64,000 nt of DNA from assembly GCA_024138015.1 (NCBI GenBank), contig JAMXBB010000003.1, positions 78,534,777 to 78,598,776 on the forward strand, in the 5' to 3' direction. Below, piece after piece: positions 48,097 to 59,999 of the stretch. The notes beneath the pieces are model-generated. The model was given only the letters and a program-made list of their open reading frames with translations. It made no database searches and had not been told where the DNA came from. Position 1 is the stretch's first letter. Each line of letters begins with the position of its first letter. Source of the DNA: Lumnitzera littorea. Its lineage: Eukaryota > Streptophyta > Magnoliopsida > Myrtales > Combretaceae. Both the position numbers and the translations under genes were made by a program.

Positions 48097-48990
48097 GGAG
48101 TTGTAGATGAACACGTGATGTTTAGTATTATGCGAATCTTAAGGGGGTAGGTCCAAACCGCAAGATGGTCAAAAGGGTAAATGAGAGTTGAAGGTTAAGT
48201 TAAGGTCCTCAAGTAGTAACGATAGATATGATGCATCAACGCCTTATATGATCTCAAGTCGCACTTGATATTATGCACATGTGTGGCTAAAGAATACTTA
48301 CCACTAAGCCATGCTCACAATGGACTATATAAGAGAAAACGAGAGTAAGCAAAGGATATTTAGCTTACGAAGAAAGGAAGTGTTTAAAATTTTAATTGTT
48401 ACTAACTATTGCGGCTATTATCTATTGCAAGTATTTATATGGCTCAATTAAGGCAAGTCTTAGGTATATGCAAATTACAAAAAGGATTCTTACCAGAAAA
48501 GGAAAAATAAATAAATTACAAGCATTGAGTTGTAATCAAATAAAAATGGATATTCGAGTACAAATATGATAGTACAAATGTCAAAAAATGGGGCACGTAT
48601 CAATTGTCTGTACTATGGTCCAAATGCTGTTGTTTATTGGGTAGACTAGGTTTTGGGTAGATCAAGTCGAGGTTGGGTGCTTAACAACTCAGATGTTCCA
48701 AACTGAAGAAGGATTAGTTTAAGAGGTAGCCCATTGTTTAGTCAGCCTCGGCTAGTTAGCTTGGAATTGGGGGGAGCTTAGCCTTAATAATGTATTAGGT
48801 TAGCAGCAAGTGGGTTTTACGCTTGACCATAGGCTATTGTGAAGGGGTAGGCTCAACAATAGGTCGATCACCTTAGGAGTCTCTTTAATGAGATGTAAAG
48901 CAAAGTAATTTGGCTAGTTAGACTAGAAAAAGGATCGTTCTTCAAAGTCCAACTCTCCTTGGATAACTCGGCAAACCATATAGGCGAGCC
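48097..48990. other. LTR-like or internal retroelement DNA, unassigned
   Basis: No coding motif. A possible TATA box (ACTATATAAGAG, about 48325) and higher GC after 48590 suggest retroelement sequence. It lies on the 3' side of the minus-strand integrase fragment that starts near 49240, so it may hold that element's 3' end and LTR, but no partner copy was found to prove it. Confidence 0.4.
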
Positions 48991-51239
48991 TTCGAGCTTA
49001 GGAGCAAGTGATTGGTCTGTGATCCCTATCATCCCCTTTGGGTTGTTTGAGATTTAGGACGGAATCTAGCTCAATTGCTTGTTGCTTATCTTTAGGGATA
49101 TACGGATGGAGGTTGGCAATATTAAAGAAGCCTAAGACCCCATAGTCTTTAAGTAATTCAATCCAATAAGCATTAAGATTAATCATTTTAAGCACTTTAA
49201 ATGGTCCATTGGCTCTAGGAGATAACTTACTCTTTCGCAAACTTAGAAATTGATCTTTATTAAGGTAGATCTATTGAATCTAGGGTTCATTATTTGATTT
49301 TGATGAGAACAAAAAAAAAAGTGTATATCTAAATATATTGTTTTTTAAGAGAACAAAAATAAGTAGATGATTAAACTAAGTATTATTTGATTATTTTGAG
49401 ATAATTGAATAAGTTCAATTAGCTTGCTTAATGATTAAATATATGAATTATCTCTACAAGAAATTTAAATTTTTGAAGTGGTGATCAAATGATCCTAAAA
49501 TTATATTACAAAGAGTATTTATTTGTTCTATGTTAAAAGAATTTTCAGGTAATATTTAGCCTACTGGGTTGACAGCTTAAGGAAGAACCAGGTTGACAAT
49601 ATAAAACCTTAGAAAACACAAATAAAAGCTTACTGACCTAGAAGAACCAGCTTGCCGGTAGAGTAATTTTTACCAGCTTGCCGGAAGTTCAAAATACCGA
49701 CAACTCAGATTCAACTAGCCGTTGGAGCATTGAATGGATTGTAACAGGAAGAAATGAATGGGATAATATAAATGCTAAACAACCCAACCAAGAATAATAA
49801 AGAATTGATCTTTTGCTGCAATATTTCAACATTCTCTTGTATTCTTGTTGTCTATAATTCTCATCGTATCTTGTACCATAAATTGGTAATATTTAGAGAG
49901 ATTTGAACTATAGTGCTTGTGAGCTATTAGTTGCTAGTATTGAAGGTTAAAAGCACTACACCAATAATTCTTCATATTGAGTTTTTGTATTGAGAGTTGA
50001 GATTGTGATTTATGTTGAGATTTGTGAGTGTGAAACTTATGTAATTAAGTTTGTGTTTGTATAGCTCTTGGAGCTTGGATTAAGAAATTAATAAAGTAGT
50101 GTGAAGTCCTCAATTGGAGGCATTGTGTGTTTGTGGAGATTAGAGGATAGTCCAAACTCTATGTTATATTCGAGCTTGATCTTCTTCATCCCTATCTCTT
50201 TTAATTTCCATACTTATTATTGTTCTATTGTTGCTTTGATTACTCTTATTATTGCATTTAGTTACTTATATCGGAAAAGAATTATAATTTGTCTTTAAAC
50301 TCAATTCACCCCCCATCTTTAGTTTAGCCTAGTGTTCTTCAAGTTCCAGACCAAATTACCAAGTTGAAATTCTTTGTTCTTTCATCATTTGCCTTGCCTC
50401 TTGAGCTTGGTGGCAGCTCAACTCAGTTGTTCTATGACCCTTTGGTACATGGCTTTAATGCCCTTGAATCTCTCCATGGTTGTTTAATCTTCATTCTAGC
50501 TGGGAAGGAGTATCTAGTCTAGTGGAAGCTTAGGATTGAATCCATAGGCAATCTCAAATGGTAACATGCTCGTAGCACTATGGGCGGTCCTGTTATAAGC
50601 AAACTCAATTATGGGTAGGCATTGATCCCAATCAGTTATTTTTTGACTAACAACAACTTGGAGTAAAGTCCCTATTGTCCTATTGACAACCTCTGTTTGT
50701 CTATCCATCTGTAGATTACAAGATGTGCTAAATAATAGTTTAGTTCTCATTTGCTTCCATAATTTCCTCTTGAAGTGGCTCATGAATTTTAGATCTCAGT
50801 CTAAAATAATGGTCCTAAGCACTCCATAAAGTTTGATAATCTCTTACAAGAAAAGAAAAGAGAAAGCCGAAGCATCGTTAGTTTCGAAATAGGACATGAA
50901 GTGTGCTATCTTGCTAAATCGATACACAACCACCATAGTAGAGTCCTTTCCTAGGATGTCCTTGGTAGGCTTAACATAAAATCTATGCTCAGTTCAGACC
51001 ATGATTTGGTTGAGATTAGCAAAGGTAAAAATGCTACAGGTCACACATCTTTCTAATACAACTTAGACATCTCTCATCATCTTTGGCCAAAAGCATCTAC
51101 AGGTTAGTACCCTATGAGTTCAGTGCTTGCCAAAATGTCCAGACAATCCTCCACCATGCGCCTCATACACCAGCAATTCTTACATAGAACAGTTCGGGAT
51201 ACATAGTTTACTCTTCCTGAATTAGTATCCATCCTTCTT
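48991..51239 (-). pseudogene. Ty3/gypsy integrase fragment, split by an inserted LTR
   Basis: The minus strand from about 51110 reads an integrase with stops; 50783-50514 carries the core end, with QMDRQTEVVNRTIGTLLQ and ECLP-like WDQCLPIIEFAYNRTAHS. The C-terminal part lies at about 49270-48998, with RKSKLSPRANGPFKVL followed by NAYWIEL and FNIANLHPY, typical of the gypsy integrase C-terminal region. The two halves are separated by a copia-like solo LTR at 49272-50341. The upstream part (RNase H, RT, protease, gag) is absent because a Tat/Ogre-like element begins at 51240. Confidence 0.85.
49272..50341 (+). mobile_element. Copia-like solo LTR inserted in the gypsy integrase
   Basis: A 1,070-bp insert begins TATTGAATC (TG decayed to TA) and ends TTCTTCA, flanked by AGATC (49267-49271) and AGTTC (50342-50346), a 5-bp duplication with one mismatch. 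The integrase frame is interrupted exactly there: a Trp codon lies on one side and the expected I-x-L on the other. Internal features such as TTTTGATGAGAACAAA near the start and CAATTCACCCCCC near the end resemble LTRs of the Maximus/SIRE copia group. No internal region is present. Orientation is inferred from these features. Confidence 0.72.
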
Positions 51240-52755
51240 TGTCGAGCCTAGGTTTTTCTCCTAGTTTTTAAAATTTAGTTTTCTTTAAACCGATTAATAT
51301 TAAATCCTGCCCGTTTAATACTAATGCTTAACTAAGGTTTAATGAAAACCGGTTCATTTTATCTTTGAAAACAATTTGGAGTCGCCGCTTAACTGAGGTC
51401 AGGAAATGGTTTAGGTCAAAACTAAATGGGTAGATTTGGTTTTGATCTAAACACTGGTTCATGTGGAAAACCAATTTTTGAAAAAAAGGGTTTTTAAGAA
51501 ACCAAATATACGAGTTCGGGGGTTAGGCTTTTTAAACCCTTTCGAGTATTATCAACTTTTTAAATTTATTCTTCATATTAAAAATCACCTTTCAATAAAC
51601 TATCGTATAGAACGAAATTCATTCATTAGTTAATGAATTGGATCTTATTTTATTGAATTGGATAAATTTAAACTAAATTGGAAGAAATCTAAGATTTTTT
51701 CATTTTTTTACTAAATCGAGTAACCAAAAGTGGGAAAACTAATTTTTCATTTTTTACTATCGCTCCAGAGGTGCCTACATATCCGCTATTCGAGATTAGA
51801 CGTACGTAATTCTTTTCCAAAAGAGTTTTAGGTAGATGAGTTGATTTTAACTTCTAAAAACCAGTCGAATCTACATTCTAAATTGATTCAAGATTATTTA
51901 AGGAAACTCTAAAGGGCCCTAAATTAGGTTTTTTTTTTTTAGGAAAGTTAAAAAATTCTAATTTTAAAAGGGTCCATTCACATTTTTTTATTTTAAAAAA
52001 ACTAATTTTTTTCTAAGTGATGAAATAATTTTGTTATTTATTCATTATTATTTTTCTATTTTATCATTCTAGTTATTTATTATTACTCTAATTAAAACCT
52101 AACACTAAACTTCTCCTTTCTTTCTTTCCTTTTCTATTTTCCTTTTCTCTTTTCTTTTTTTTTTGTTATTTTTTTTGAATTACATTTACATTTACACAAA
52201 AAAAAAATTTTTAAATAAATAAATGAAACAACAAACAAACTAAATACCAAAGTAAATAATCCAAACAACAAATGAAGGTCAGATTAAAGGAGACAAATGC
52301 AAGTGTAGATCTTAAAGCAGGTTCAGGTCGGCTTAGGTTTAGGTTGGATCCAGGTCAGGTATGGGTTGACTCTAAATTCTTCTTCAACAGCAGCACAGTA
52401 GGGTTGATTTAGGGCGATTCAATTGCTGAATCGAAGGGGTGAAAGGATTTTTGTGTGTTTTGGATTTAGATTGGGTTGGGGTAATATTAGGATGAATGTC
52501 GTAGTAAGTTAAGGTGGTTAGGGTGGTTATTAGAGATAGTGACCAGTAGTAGTGGATTGTGGGTTTGAGTGATGGTGGCTGTAGCTCGCAAGAGGGTTGG
52601 GGTTTGGGTTTTGGGTTTTGGACCACCATGATGTTAGTTGTAGTGGTGGTTTTGGACAAGGAAGCCTAGGAGAGAGAGATTTGAAGAGAGAGAGAAAGAG
52701 TGAGAGATAGTGATGATTTCTGATTCTCTTCTCCTTGGGAATGAACAAAGGACTC

Positions 52756-52764
52756 CTATTTATA
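52756..52764 (-). promoter_or_regulatory. TATA box of the Tat/Ogre-like 3' LTR
   Basis: The minus strand reads TATAAATAG, followed by a leader with CTCTCTCTC runs, in the same place as in the LTR copy at 43603. It marks leftward transcription. Present-day activity is unknown. Confidence 0.55.
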
Positions 52765-53273
52765 CTAATCCATTACTGATTAAGCTTGGAAAGTCTAAAA
52801 AATGAATTAATTCAAAGATTTGAATTAATGAGTTTTTTTTTTTCATTTTTTAGTTCAATTTCCTTGGTGTAATCCTCTAAATTTGGAAAGGTTTTTGGTT
52901 TAATTCAAAACTAGGCCATGTATAGTGCGTGATTTCATTAAAAACTTAGGTGTTAATGTATGAGAAAGCCCCATAATTTTCCTTTGAACACAACTCTCCA
53001 TGCTTGGAAAAAAGAAAAGGAAAACTGGAAATCGGGGGAGGAATCAGTAGGGTAAATGAAGGGAGGGTATAGGTCATGTGCCAGGCATGTGCTATGCACC
53101 CCTATGCGCACAAACATTGTACATGCGCTTTAGAAAAAAAATGGGCACACTTATAGCATACCCCTTACTATCCAATCAAGGCTTCATGCCCTGTAAAATT
53201 GTGGACCAAATTCTAGTTCACACCAAATTAACTCTTTTTCTTTAAAAAAAAAAAAGGCACTTTGTGCCCGGCA

Positions 53274-53334
53274 AGATTCAAACCCTAGACCTTTATATCA
53301 ACTCTAATGCTAGACTCAAGCACTTATCAATTGG
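53274..53334 (-). other. tRNA-like (pol III box-like) segment in the LTR
   Basis: The minus strand reads ATTGATAAGTGCTTGAG and, about 40 nt later, GGTTTGAATCT, one or two changes from the B-box consensus. The equivalent pair in the other LTR copy (44186-44250) is closer to consensus. A SINE-derived or chance tRNA-like block in the LTR U3 region is inferred. Confidence 0.42.
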
Positions 53335-53384
53335 GTCGTGCCTTTATGAGCTAATGAACCAAGGTGAACAGGTAAGCGCTCCTT

Positions 53385-54175
53385 GAGTTGGCTAAGATCC
53401 TAAAAAGATGTTGAAGACTTAGTCGTACCCTTATAAGCTAACTAACTTAGGTAGAAGCGTCTCTAGAGGACTAGCAACCCTAAGCTAGGATCCATTTGGA
53501 AAACCTGGTTGTGCACTTTTAAGCTCACCTAGGAGAGAGCGTCTTTAGGGGACTAAAAACCCTAAGATGGAATCGATTTGGAAAACCTAGTCTTACTTTT
53601 CTGAGTTTACTAACCTAAGCGGAGTGTCTTTAGGGGACTAGTAACCCTTAACTGGAATTGATTAGGAAAGCCTGGTCATGCTCTTTTAAGCTTACTAATC
53701 TAAGCGGGAGCATCTCTAAGGGACTAGTAACCTTTAATTGGAATCGATTTTAAAAACCTGGTCATACTCTTTTAAGCTCCCTAACTTAGGTGGGAGTGTC
53801 TCTGAGAGACTAACAACCCTTAACTAGAATCGATTTGGAACACTTGGTCATGCTCTTTTGAGCTTACTAACCTAAGCAAGAATGTCTCTAGGGGACTAGT
53901 AACCCTTAACTAGAATCGATTTTGAAAACCTGGTCTTGCTCTTCTAAGCTCACTAACCTAAATGGGAGCATCTCTAGGGGACTAGCAACCCTAAGCTAAA
54001 ATTGATTTGGAAAACCTAGTCGTGCTCTTCTGAGCTCACTAACTTAAGTGGGAGCATCTTTAGGAGACTAGCAACCTTAAGCTGGAATCGATTTGGAAAA
54101 TCTAGTCATGTTATTTTGAGCTTACTAACCTAGTGGGAGTGTCACTAGGGGATTAGCAACCCTAAATTGTACCTA
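53385..54175 (-). repeat. 86-bp tandem array, about nine units
   Basis: The landmark GGGGACTAG-AACC recurs at 53468, 53549, 53635, 53721, 53807, 53893, 53979, 54065 and 54150: spacings of 81, 86, 86, 86, 86, 86, 86 and 85 bp. Each unit contains AATCGATTTGGAAAACCTGGTC, TGCTCTT-TGAGCTCACTAACCTAAG and GGGAG-GTCTCTAG variants. It lies between pol and the 3' LTR. Tandem arrays in this position are known from Ogre-type elements. Confidence 0.92.
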
Positions 54176-54410
54176 GAAGAAGTGCCCTATGGGCTCTAAA
54201 AGAAACTATTGAAGAGAAGAGCCCTATAGGCTTGTTATAACAAATTGGTGAAGAGAAGTACCCTATAGGCTTGCTACAACAAATTGGTGAAGAGAAGTGC
54301 TTTATAGGCTTGCTATGAGAAATTAGTGAGGGAAAGTGCCTTGTAGGCTCACTAAGACAACTCAGTGAAGAGAATCTCCCTATGGGCACACTAAGAGAAT
54401 ATTGAAATGA
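54176..54410 (-). repeat. 39-bp tandem array, about six units, in-frame 13-residue repeat
   Basis: The unit GAAGAGAAGTGCCCTATAGG recurs every 37-40 bp (CCCTAT-type landmark at 54185, 54222, 54261, 54300, 54340 and 54378). Because 39 is a multiple of three, the minus strand stays open (54389-54162) and encodes 13-residue repeats like SKPIGYFSSPICY. It adjoins the 86-bp array. There is no evidence that it is translated, and no start context was recognised. Confidence 0.85.
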
Positions 54411-55135
54411 GTCAAGATAGTACCTTCAAGGGCTAACTAAGCACCAAAAGGTAGTGCAGAAAGTGATCGCCTTATAGGTTGGCTCAAAAGATTGTTAAGG
54501 GAAAGAATCATAAAATATTGGTCATATAGACTAAATGCAAATGCAATGTTCAAAAACCAATGCGTTAACAACGTATGGAAGTACTTACCTGTTCTTGCTG
54601 ATAGTACCCAAACTGTCAAACCTTTTTTAAAAGTCCCATCAAAATTGACTAACTCATTCTTTGATCCTTTGTTGTCAACCCAATTGATCTTGATACAGAG
54701 CCTCTAAGACTTCATCATAGAAATTAACATGATACTGAATGTTACCCACTGTTTTTGTCTTTCCAGAGCTTTTTTGAATTAAAACCTTTATTCCCAATTA
54801 ATAAATATCTACCATCAGGTGATTGCTTTTCTAGATTTCACATTTTCTTAAAAAACAGACAATAAAAACTCCCCATCGAGGAGGGTCAATTCGTAATAAA
54901 GTATTTTAAAGAGTTTTATCAATTTCCAATGTTCTATATCTCACTTTTCAACTTCTCTTGTGTTTTCAATGTATAGGTTGGATTAAATGGAGTAAGGGAG
55001 TTGGACCTTTTAATGGAGAGGGTAATGATTCCAATGTTAACAACTGCTAAGGATACCAACTTTGCTTATAAAGAATAAAAATTAGACGATAATAACAATC
55101 AAAATGACTGCTATTCTCATGTTCTAAGTAAAAAT
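54411..55135. other. Noncoding stretch between pol and the tandem arrays
   Basis: No motif recognised on either strand. The short frames here (54437-54619 minus, 54492-54707 plus) show no family features. Positionally it is the 3' untranslated part of the Tat/Ogre-like element. Confidence 0.45.
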
Positions 55136-55139
55136 TTCC

Positions 55140-58100
55140 ATTGACTTCTCATGGGTAGTATAACTTTATAGCGTGAACATTTACAAGGTCTTTCAATTTT
55201 AGACCATCCATTTGAGACAAAATTAAAGCTTCTCTTGGTAATAATTGCTTTACGACATAAGGGCCTCTGTAATTAGGAGTAAATTTTCCTCTAGAGTCTT
55301 ATGCATTGGGGAGAGACTTTCTCAACATCATATTACCCTCTTTAAAGTTTTGGGGTCATACTCTTTTGTTGAAAGTTCGAGCCATTCTTTGTTGGTAAAA
55401 TTAATTATGACATAGGGTTGTCAATCTTCTTTAATTACCTAATTGGCTTCGTCTAATTAGGTCTCTGATAGTATTGTAAGAGACAGGATCTTAACTTCTA
55501 TTGGTAACACCGCTTCAATGCGATGTACTAAAGAATAGGGTGTTACCCTAATCGACATTTTGATGGAAGTTTAGTAGGTCATAAGTGTGAATGGCAACAT
55601 CTTATGCCAGTCCTTGTATGTAGCAACCATTTTCTCAATTATTCTTTTGAGGTTTTTATTGGCTACTTTAATGGCTCCATTCATTTAGGGTTAATAAGGG
55701 GTCGAATTTATATGAATGATCTTGAATTGTTGGCACAACTCTAACATAAGCTTATTATTGAGATTAGTGCCATTGTCGATGATGATTGTTTCTAGAGTTC
55801 CATATTGAGCTAGGATATCTCTCTTGATGAACTTAACTATGACCCTTTTAATAACATTCGAATAGGATGAGGCCTTAACCCACTTACTGAAGTAGTCAAT
55901 GGCAACTAGTATAAAGCGATGCCCATTAGATACTTTTGGAGTAATCAAGCCAATGATATCTATTCCCTACATCGAAAAAAACTACGACATCAAGAGTATG
56001 TGTAATTCTTAAGGCAGGGCATTTATTTTATTTTCATAAACTTGACATAAGTAGTAGTGCCTGACGTGTTTGATACAATCGCCTTCCATTGTTGACCAGT
56101 AATATCCGAGCCTCATAATTTTCTTGGCAGCATATAACCATTCATGTAAGGGCCATATACTCCGTCACGTACTTCTTTTATCAAAGTCTCAGCCTCTTTA
56201 TTGTCTATACAACTTAAAAGTGTACTATCAAAATATTGCCAGTACAAAATAGACTCGCTTACTTAGAATTGGGCTACCAATCTCTCGATCGTCCTTCTAT
56301 CCTTTTTCTTAGCCTCTTCAAGGTATGTGCCTTGTTGTAGGAACATCTTAATATCATGGTACCATGGCTTTTTGCCATTCATACCTTCAATTGTCAAACA
56401 AAAGGTAGGCTTGTCTTTAATTTCACTAATGAGGGGCTAAATCTCGACTCCACTGGATGTCTGGACCATAGATGTTAGAGTAGCTAAGACATTAGCTAAT
56501 TAATTCTGAGTGATTGAAATTGTTTTCTTTGAATTTTTCCATCAAATCAATCAAGTGCTGCTAATAAGGTACTAGTTTAGGATCTTTCATCTTGTATTCT
56601 CCCTAAGCTTGGTCGATAATGAGTGAAGAATCCCCATACACTTATAATTCTTGAATATCTTTATCTAAGGCTATTTTGAGTCCCATGATGCATGCTTCAT
56701 ATTCAACAATATTATTGGTGTATGGGAAAAGGAGCCTTACAACTACAGGGTACTATTTGCCTTTAGGGGATATCAGTATTGCCATAATTCCACATCTAGA
56801 TACATTAGTTGCCCCATTGAAGAACATTTTCCATTTTAGTAGTTCATCATCTTCTCTTTCATCAGAACTTCCTTCAATTGTTAAGATATCTTCATCGGGG
56901 AAATTGACTTATACCTCTTCAGGGGTAGTATTAAAGGGATTCTCTACTAACCAATCTGCTAGAGCTTGGCCTTTGACTAAATTTCAGTTCACGTATGTAA
57001 TGTCGAACTCTGATAGTAACACTTGTTACTTTGAGATTTTGCCATTTAGGGCCAATTTGTCTACTAAATACTTCAGGGGGTCGTGTTAAGTTAGCAATTT
57101 AACTTGATAGTAGAGTATGTATTGTTTGAGCCAATGCATTACCTAAACCAAAGCATAGCAAGTTCTTTCAATTTTTGAATATTTCCATTCCCCTTCAGTA
57201 AATTTCTTACTCAAGTAATATACAGCTCATTCTTTTCCTTCCTCGTCCTTTTGGCTGAGCATACACCCTAAGGATTCTAGTAATATTGTTAAGCATAGAA
57301 ATAAAGGCTTCCCAAGTTTAGGAGCTATCAAAATTGGAGGGTTCATAAAGTACTCCTTGATCATTGTGAAGGCTTGCTTGCATTCTTCATCCTAGTTTAT
57401 CCTAGCATTCTTTTTCAACAACTTAAACAAGGGATGACATTTATCTATGAATTGAGATATGAATCGAGCTATATAGTTCAAATGGCCTAACAAGCCTCCA
57501 GTTTCTTTAAGTATGCATAGAGGGGGCAAGTCAATTATTGCTTTGTCTTTATTAGGGTCCGCTTTGATGCCTTTTAGCTGATTATGAAACCCAATAATTT
57601 CCCTAAAGTCACTTCGAAGGTACACTTCTCTGGGTTGAGCTTTAATTGGAATTTTCTCAACTTATCAAACAATCTCCTTAAGTTATCTACGTGATTTTCT
57701 CCTTTCTTAGACTTCGTGATCATATCATCAATATATACCTCAACTTCTTTGTGCATCATGTCATGAAAGATTGCAACCATGGCTCTTTGGTAAGTTTCTC
57801 CGATGTTTTTAAGTCCAAAAGGCATTAGTTTATAGCAAAAGGTGCCCTAAGTTGTGATAAACGTAGTCTTGGCTTTATCTTCTTTGGACATTCGAATATG
57901 ATCATATCTGGATAACCCATCCAAGAAGGAGAAAAGATGGTTCCTGGTTGTATTATCGACTAAGACATTAATATGGGGCAAAGGGAAATTATCTTTAGGG
58001 GTTGCTTGATTGAGGTCTCAAAAATCTACACATACTTTGATTTTTCCATTCTTCTTTATTACTAACACAATGTTGGCTACCTATTCAGGATAATCAAATA

Positions 58101-59170
58101 CTTCGATGAAATTGACCTCTAGTAACTTTTGGACTTCTTCCTTAAGTTTCAACAAGACATCTAATCAAAATCTCCTTAGCTTCTACTTCTTGGTTTTGAC
58201 ACCTTCTCTTGTGGGTAATCGGTGAACCACGATTGATGGATCTAACCCGAGCATGTCTTCATAAGACCATGCAAATACATCTTGGTATTCGAATAGTAGT
58301 ATAGTCATTTCTACCTTTTTTTTCTTCTTTCAAATTCCCTCTAATTTTCAATGTTTTAAGATTGTCATCAGTCCCAAAATTGATTGTCTCAATTGGCTTG
58401 TTAATGGAAATTCTAGTCATTTCATGTCTTTGCCAACTTTCTTGCATATTACTGTGGTCATTGACATTACTCCCGACAACTAACCCAGTAGGGCCGGAAG
58501 TTATATTAATATTTTCATCTCCTATTTGCGCGAGGTGTCCATGGCCTTTATTCAAAGCATTGGATTTGAGCAAAATATATGTAAAGGAAAGAGTATGAGT
58601 AAGGAAGAAGTTAAGAGAATGAAGATTGACTTTTATTAGGTTAGAAGCAATTCTTTCGAGCACAAAGGTAATTATTACAAAACTCAAAAAAATACTAAAC
58701 CGTGATTCATCCTTTACCCTAGAGAAGACTTATTGCTATTCATAGGTATGGAGAACCAATTATTCAGAAGCTAGGACTTATAAGATAGGCTTATGGTTTC
58801 ATTCATGCTAAAGGTGCGCTCTTTGGCAGGCTCTAAAGTCTAGGCATCAGCTTAGATGAAAGTTTCAAACAACAGTAGGAAGGTCATTAGGGCACGATAC
58901 AATCTGTCACTTCCTTTGCCCTTTGCTTGCATATTTTGTAGCTCATCCATTAGAGTTGGTATTTAACTAAGCCCATAGGTACCAACTTGGCTTTCTTTGA
59001 ATTTCAGCCTCTTATCTTTCTTTCGATCAGAAATCATACCCACTTCTTCAAACATTTGGAGCCCAAAGTCCTCTTACTCCTTAATGCCAATATAGGGTAT
59101 GCCCATTTCCTTGTATATTTCGTAATCCCGGTTACCTAAAATCATGATGACTTGGCTATTTGAGATGAAC
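55140..59170 (-). pseudogene. Tat/Ogre-like pol: RT, two RNase H domains, integrase
   Basis: Reading leftward: reverse transcriptase (about 58400-57400; MPFGLKNIGETYQRAM, catalytic VYIDDMI, then LKLNPEKCTFEV), the usual gypsy RNase H (about 57400-56930; VYYLSKKFTEGE, ALADWLVENPF), a second RNase H-like domain (about 56870-56560; NNIVEYEACIMGL then VYGDSSLII), and integrase (about 56200-55140; GHRFILVAIDYFSKWVKA, IIIDNGTNLNNK, and C-terminal RGPYVVKQLLP). The second, archaeal-type RNase H is a recognised mark of the Tat clade. Frames are broken by stops throughout (longest open pieces 57825-57574 and 55948-55691), so it is inactive. Catalytic Asp pairs remain visible in RT and integrase. Confidence 0.87.
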
Positions 59171-59542
59171 TTAACCTTTGGATGCAAGCTTGAAGGTATG
59201 GCCCTTGCTTAATGTATTTAAGGTCTTCCTAATAACAAGTTGAAAGGTCCTTAGGATGTCTAAGACTTGGAATCGAATGTTGAAAGTCTGGGGGCCAATA
59301 TCAACTGTTAAGTCAATCTCCCCTATAAGTTCCCTTTTAGACAAATCAAAAGCCCTAACTATTGTCGAACTCAGCTTGATTGCGTTCATATCGATGCCCA
59401 ATAGATCCAGGGTGGCAAGAGGGCAGACCTTTAATGATGATCCATTGTTGATGAGGACTTTTGTTGTGATGATGTTGTTTACCCTTGCTATTATGAAGAG
59501 AGGCTTGGTGTATTGGTTACTTTCTTTGCCTAGTTCCTTCAT
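59171..59542 (-). pseudogene. Retropepsin segment with altered active site
   Basis: A 123-codon open piece contains TTKVLINNGSSLKVCPLATL. The Tat family normally has a D-x-G-S motif here; this copy has NNGSS, so the catalytic aspartate is changed to asparagine and the protease would be inactive. Downstream, VDIGPQTFNIRFQVLDI fits the second half of the fold. It lies between gag and RT as expected. A single G-to-A (C-to-T on the other strand) change would explain it. Confidence 0.8.
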
Positions 59543-59999
59543 AGAGAATGAAATCTAATCCATGGTAAGGATAGAGATGGTGACAAACCTTATTCTTTCA
59601 ACTAGTTTTTCATGAGGGACTTTGAATTCCCTTAAAGTTTTGAATAAAGCTTCCTAATGCGGTTCCAACACCATCAACAAACTCATGAGAAATATTTGTG
59701 CTGGAGTCTTAGCGAGCTGATCCATTATTTTATACTCACTAGACTTGATTATTTTGGTGTAGGCAAACAATCCTTTATCATATTCAACTGGTTCATTGTT
59801 TGGCCCTTCCAACATAGTTTTCTTTTTCAGGTCTTCCTTTGGGTCATCAAATTTTATCGAAATGGGTAATCCCTCTCACAAGTGAGCTTGATTGCCTTTG
59901 ATTTATTGCCTGGTAGTTGAGGGGGGTAGTTTTATAATTTTCAAGGGCTAAAGGTACATGGAAGGTATACCTTTTGGTCTATGGAGTTTGCTTCTCCTC

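Larger units (their letters stand above)
51240..53380 (-). mobile_element. 3' LTR of the Tat/Ogre-like element
   Basis: Starts TGTCGAGCCT on the plus strand (the LTR's ...AGGCTCGACA end on the minus strand). It contains the block GGAGTCGCCGC (minus GCGGCGACTCC, about 51370) frequent near the 3' end of such LTRs, a minus-strand TATA box at 52756, a CT-rich leader and a tRNA-like terminal block. The right boundary was not fixed; it lies between about 53345 and 53390. Minus-strand frames at 52384-52748 lie in the leader and are P/T/S-rich without homology. Confidence 0.72.

Noticed and set aside
53385..54410. Possible CRISPR-like array
   Set aside because: Units are contiguous tandem repeats of 86 and 39 bp without unique spacers, inside a plant retrotransposon.
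56676..57089. 137-codon plus-strand frame
   Set aside because: Antisense shadow of the RNase H region of the Tat/Ogre-like pol; no independent motif. Same for 58362-58598 and 59256-59558.
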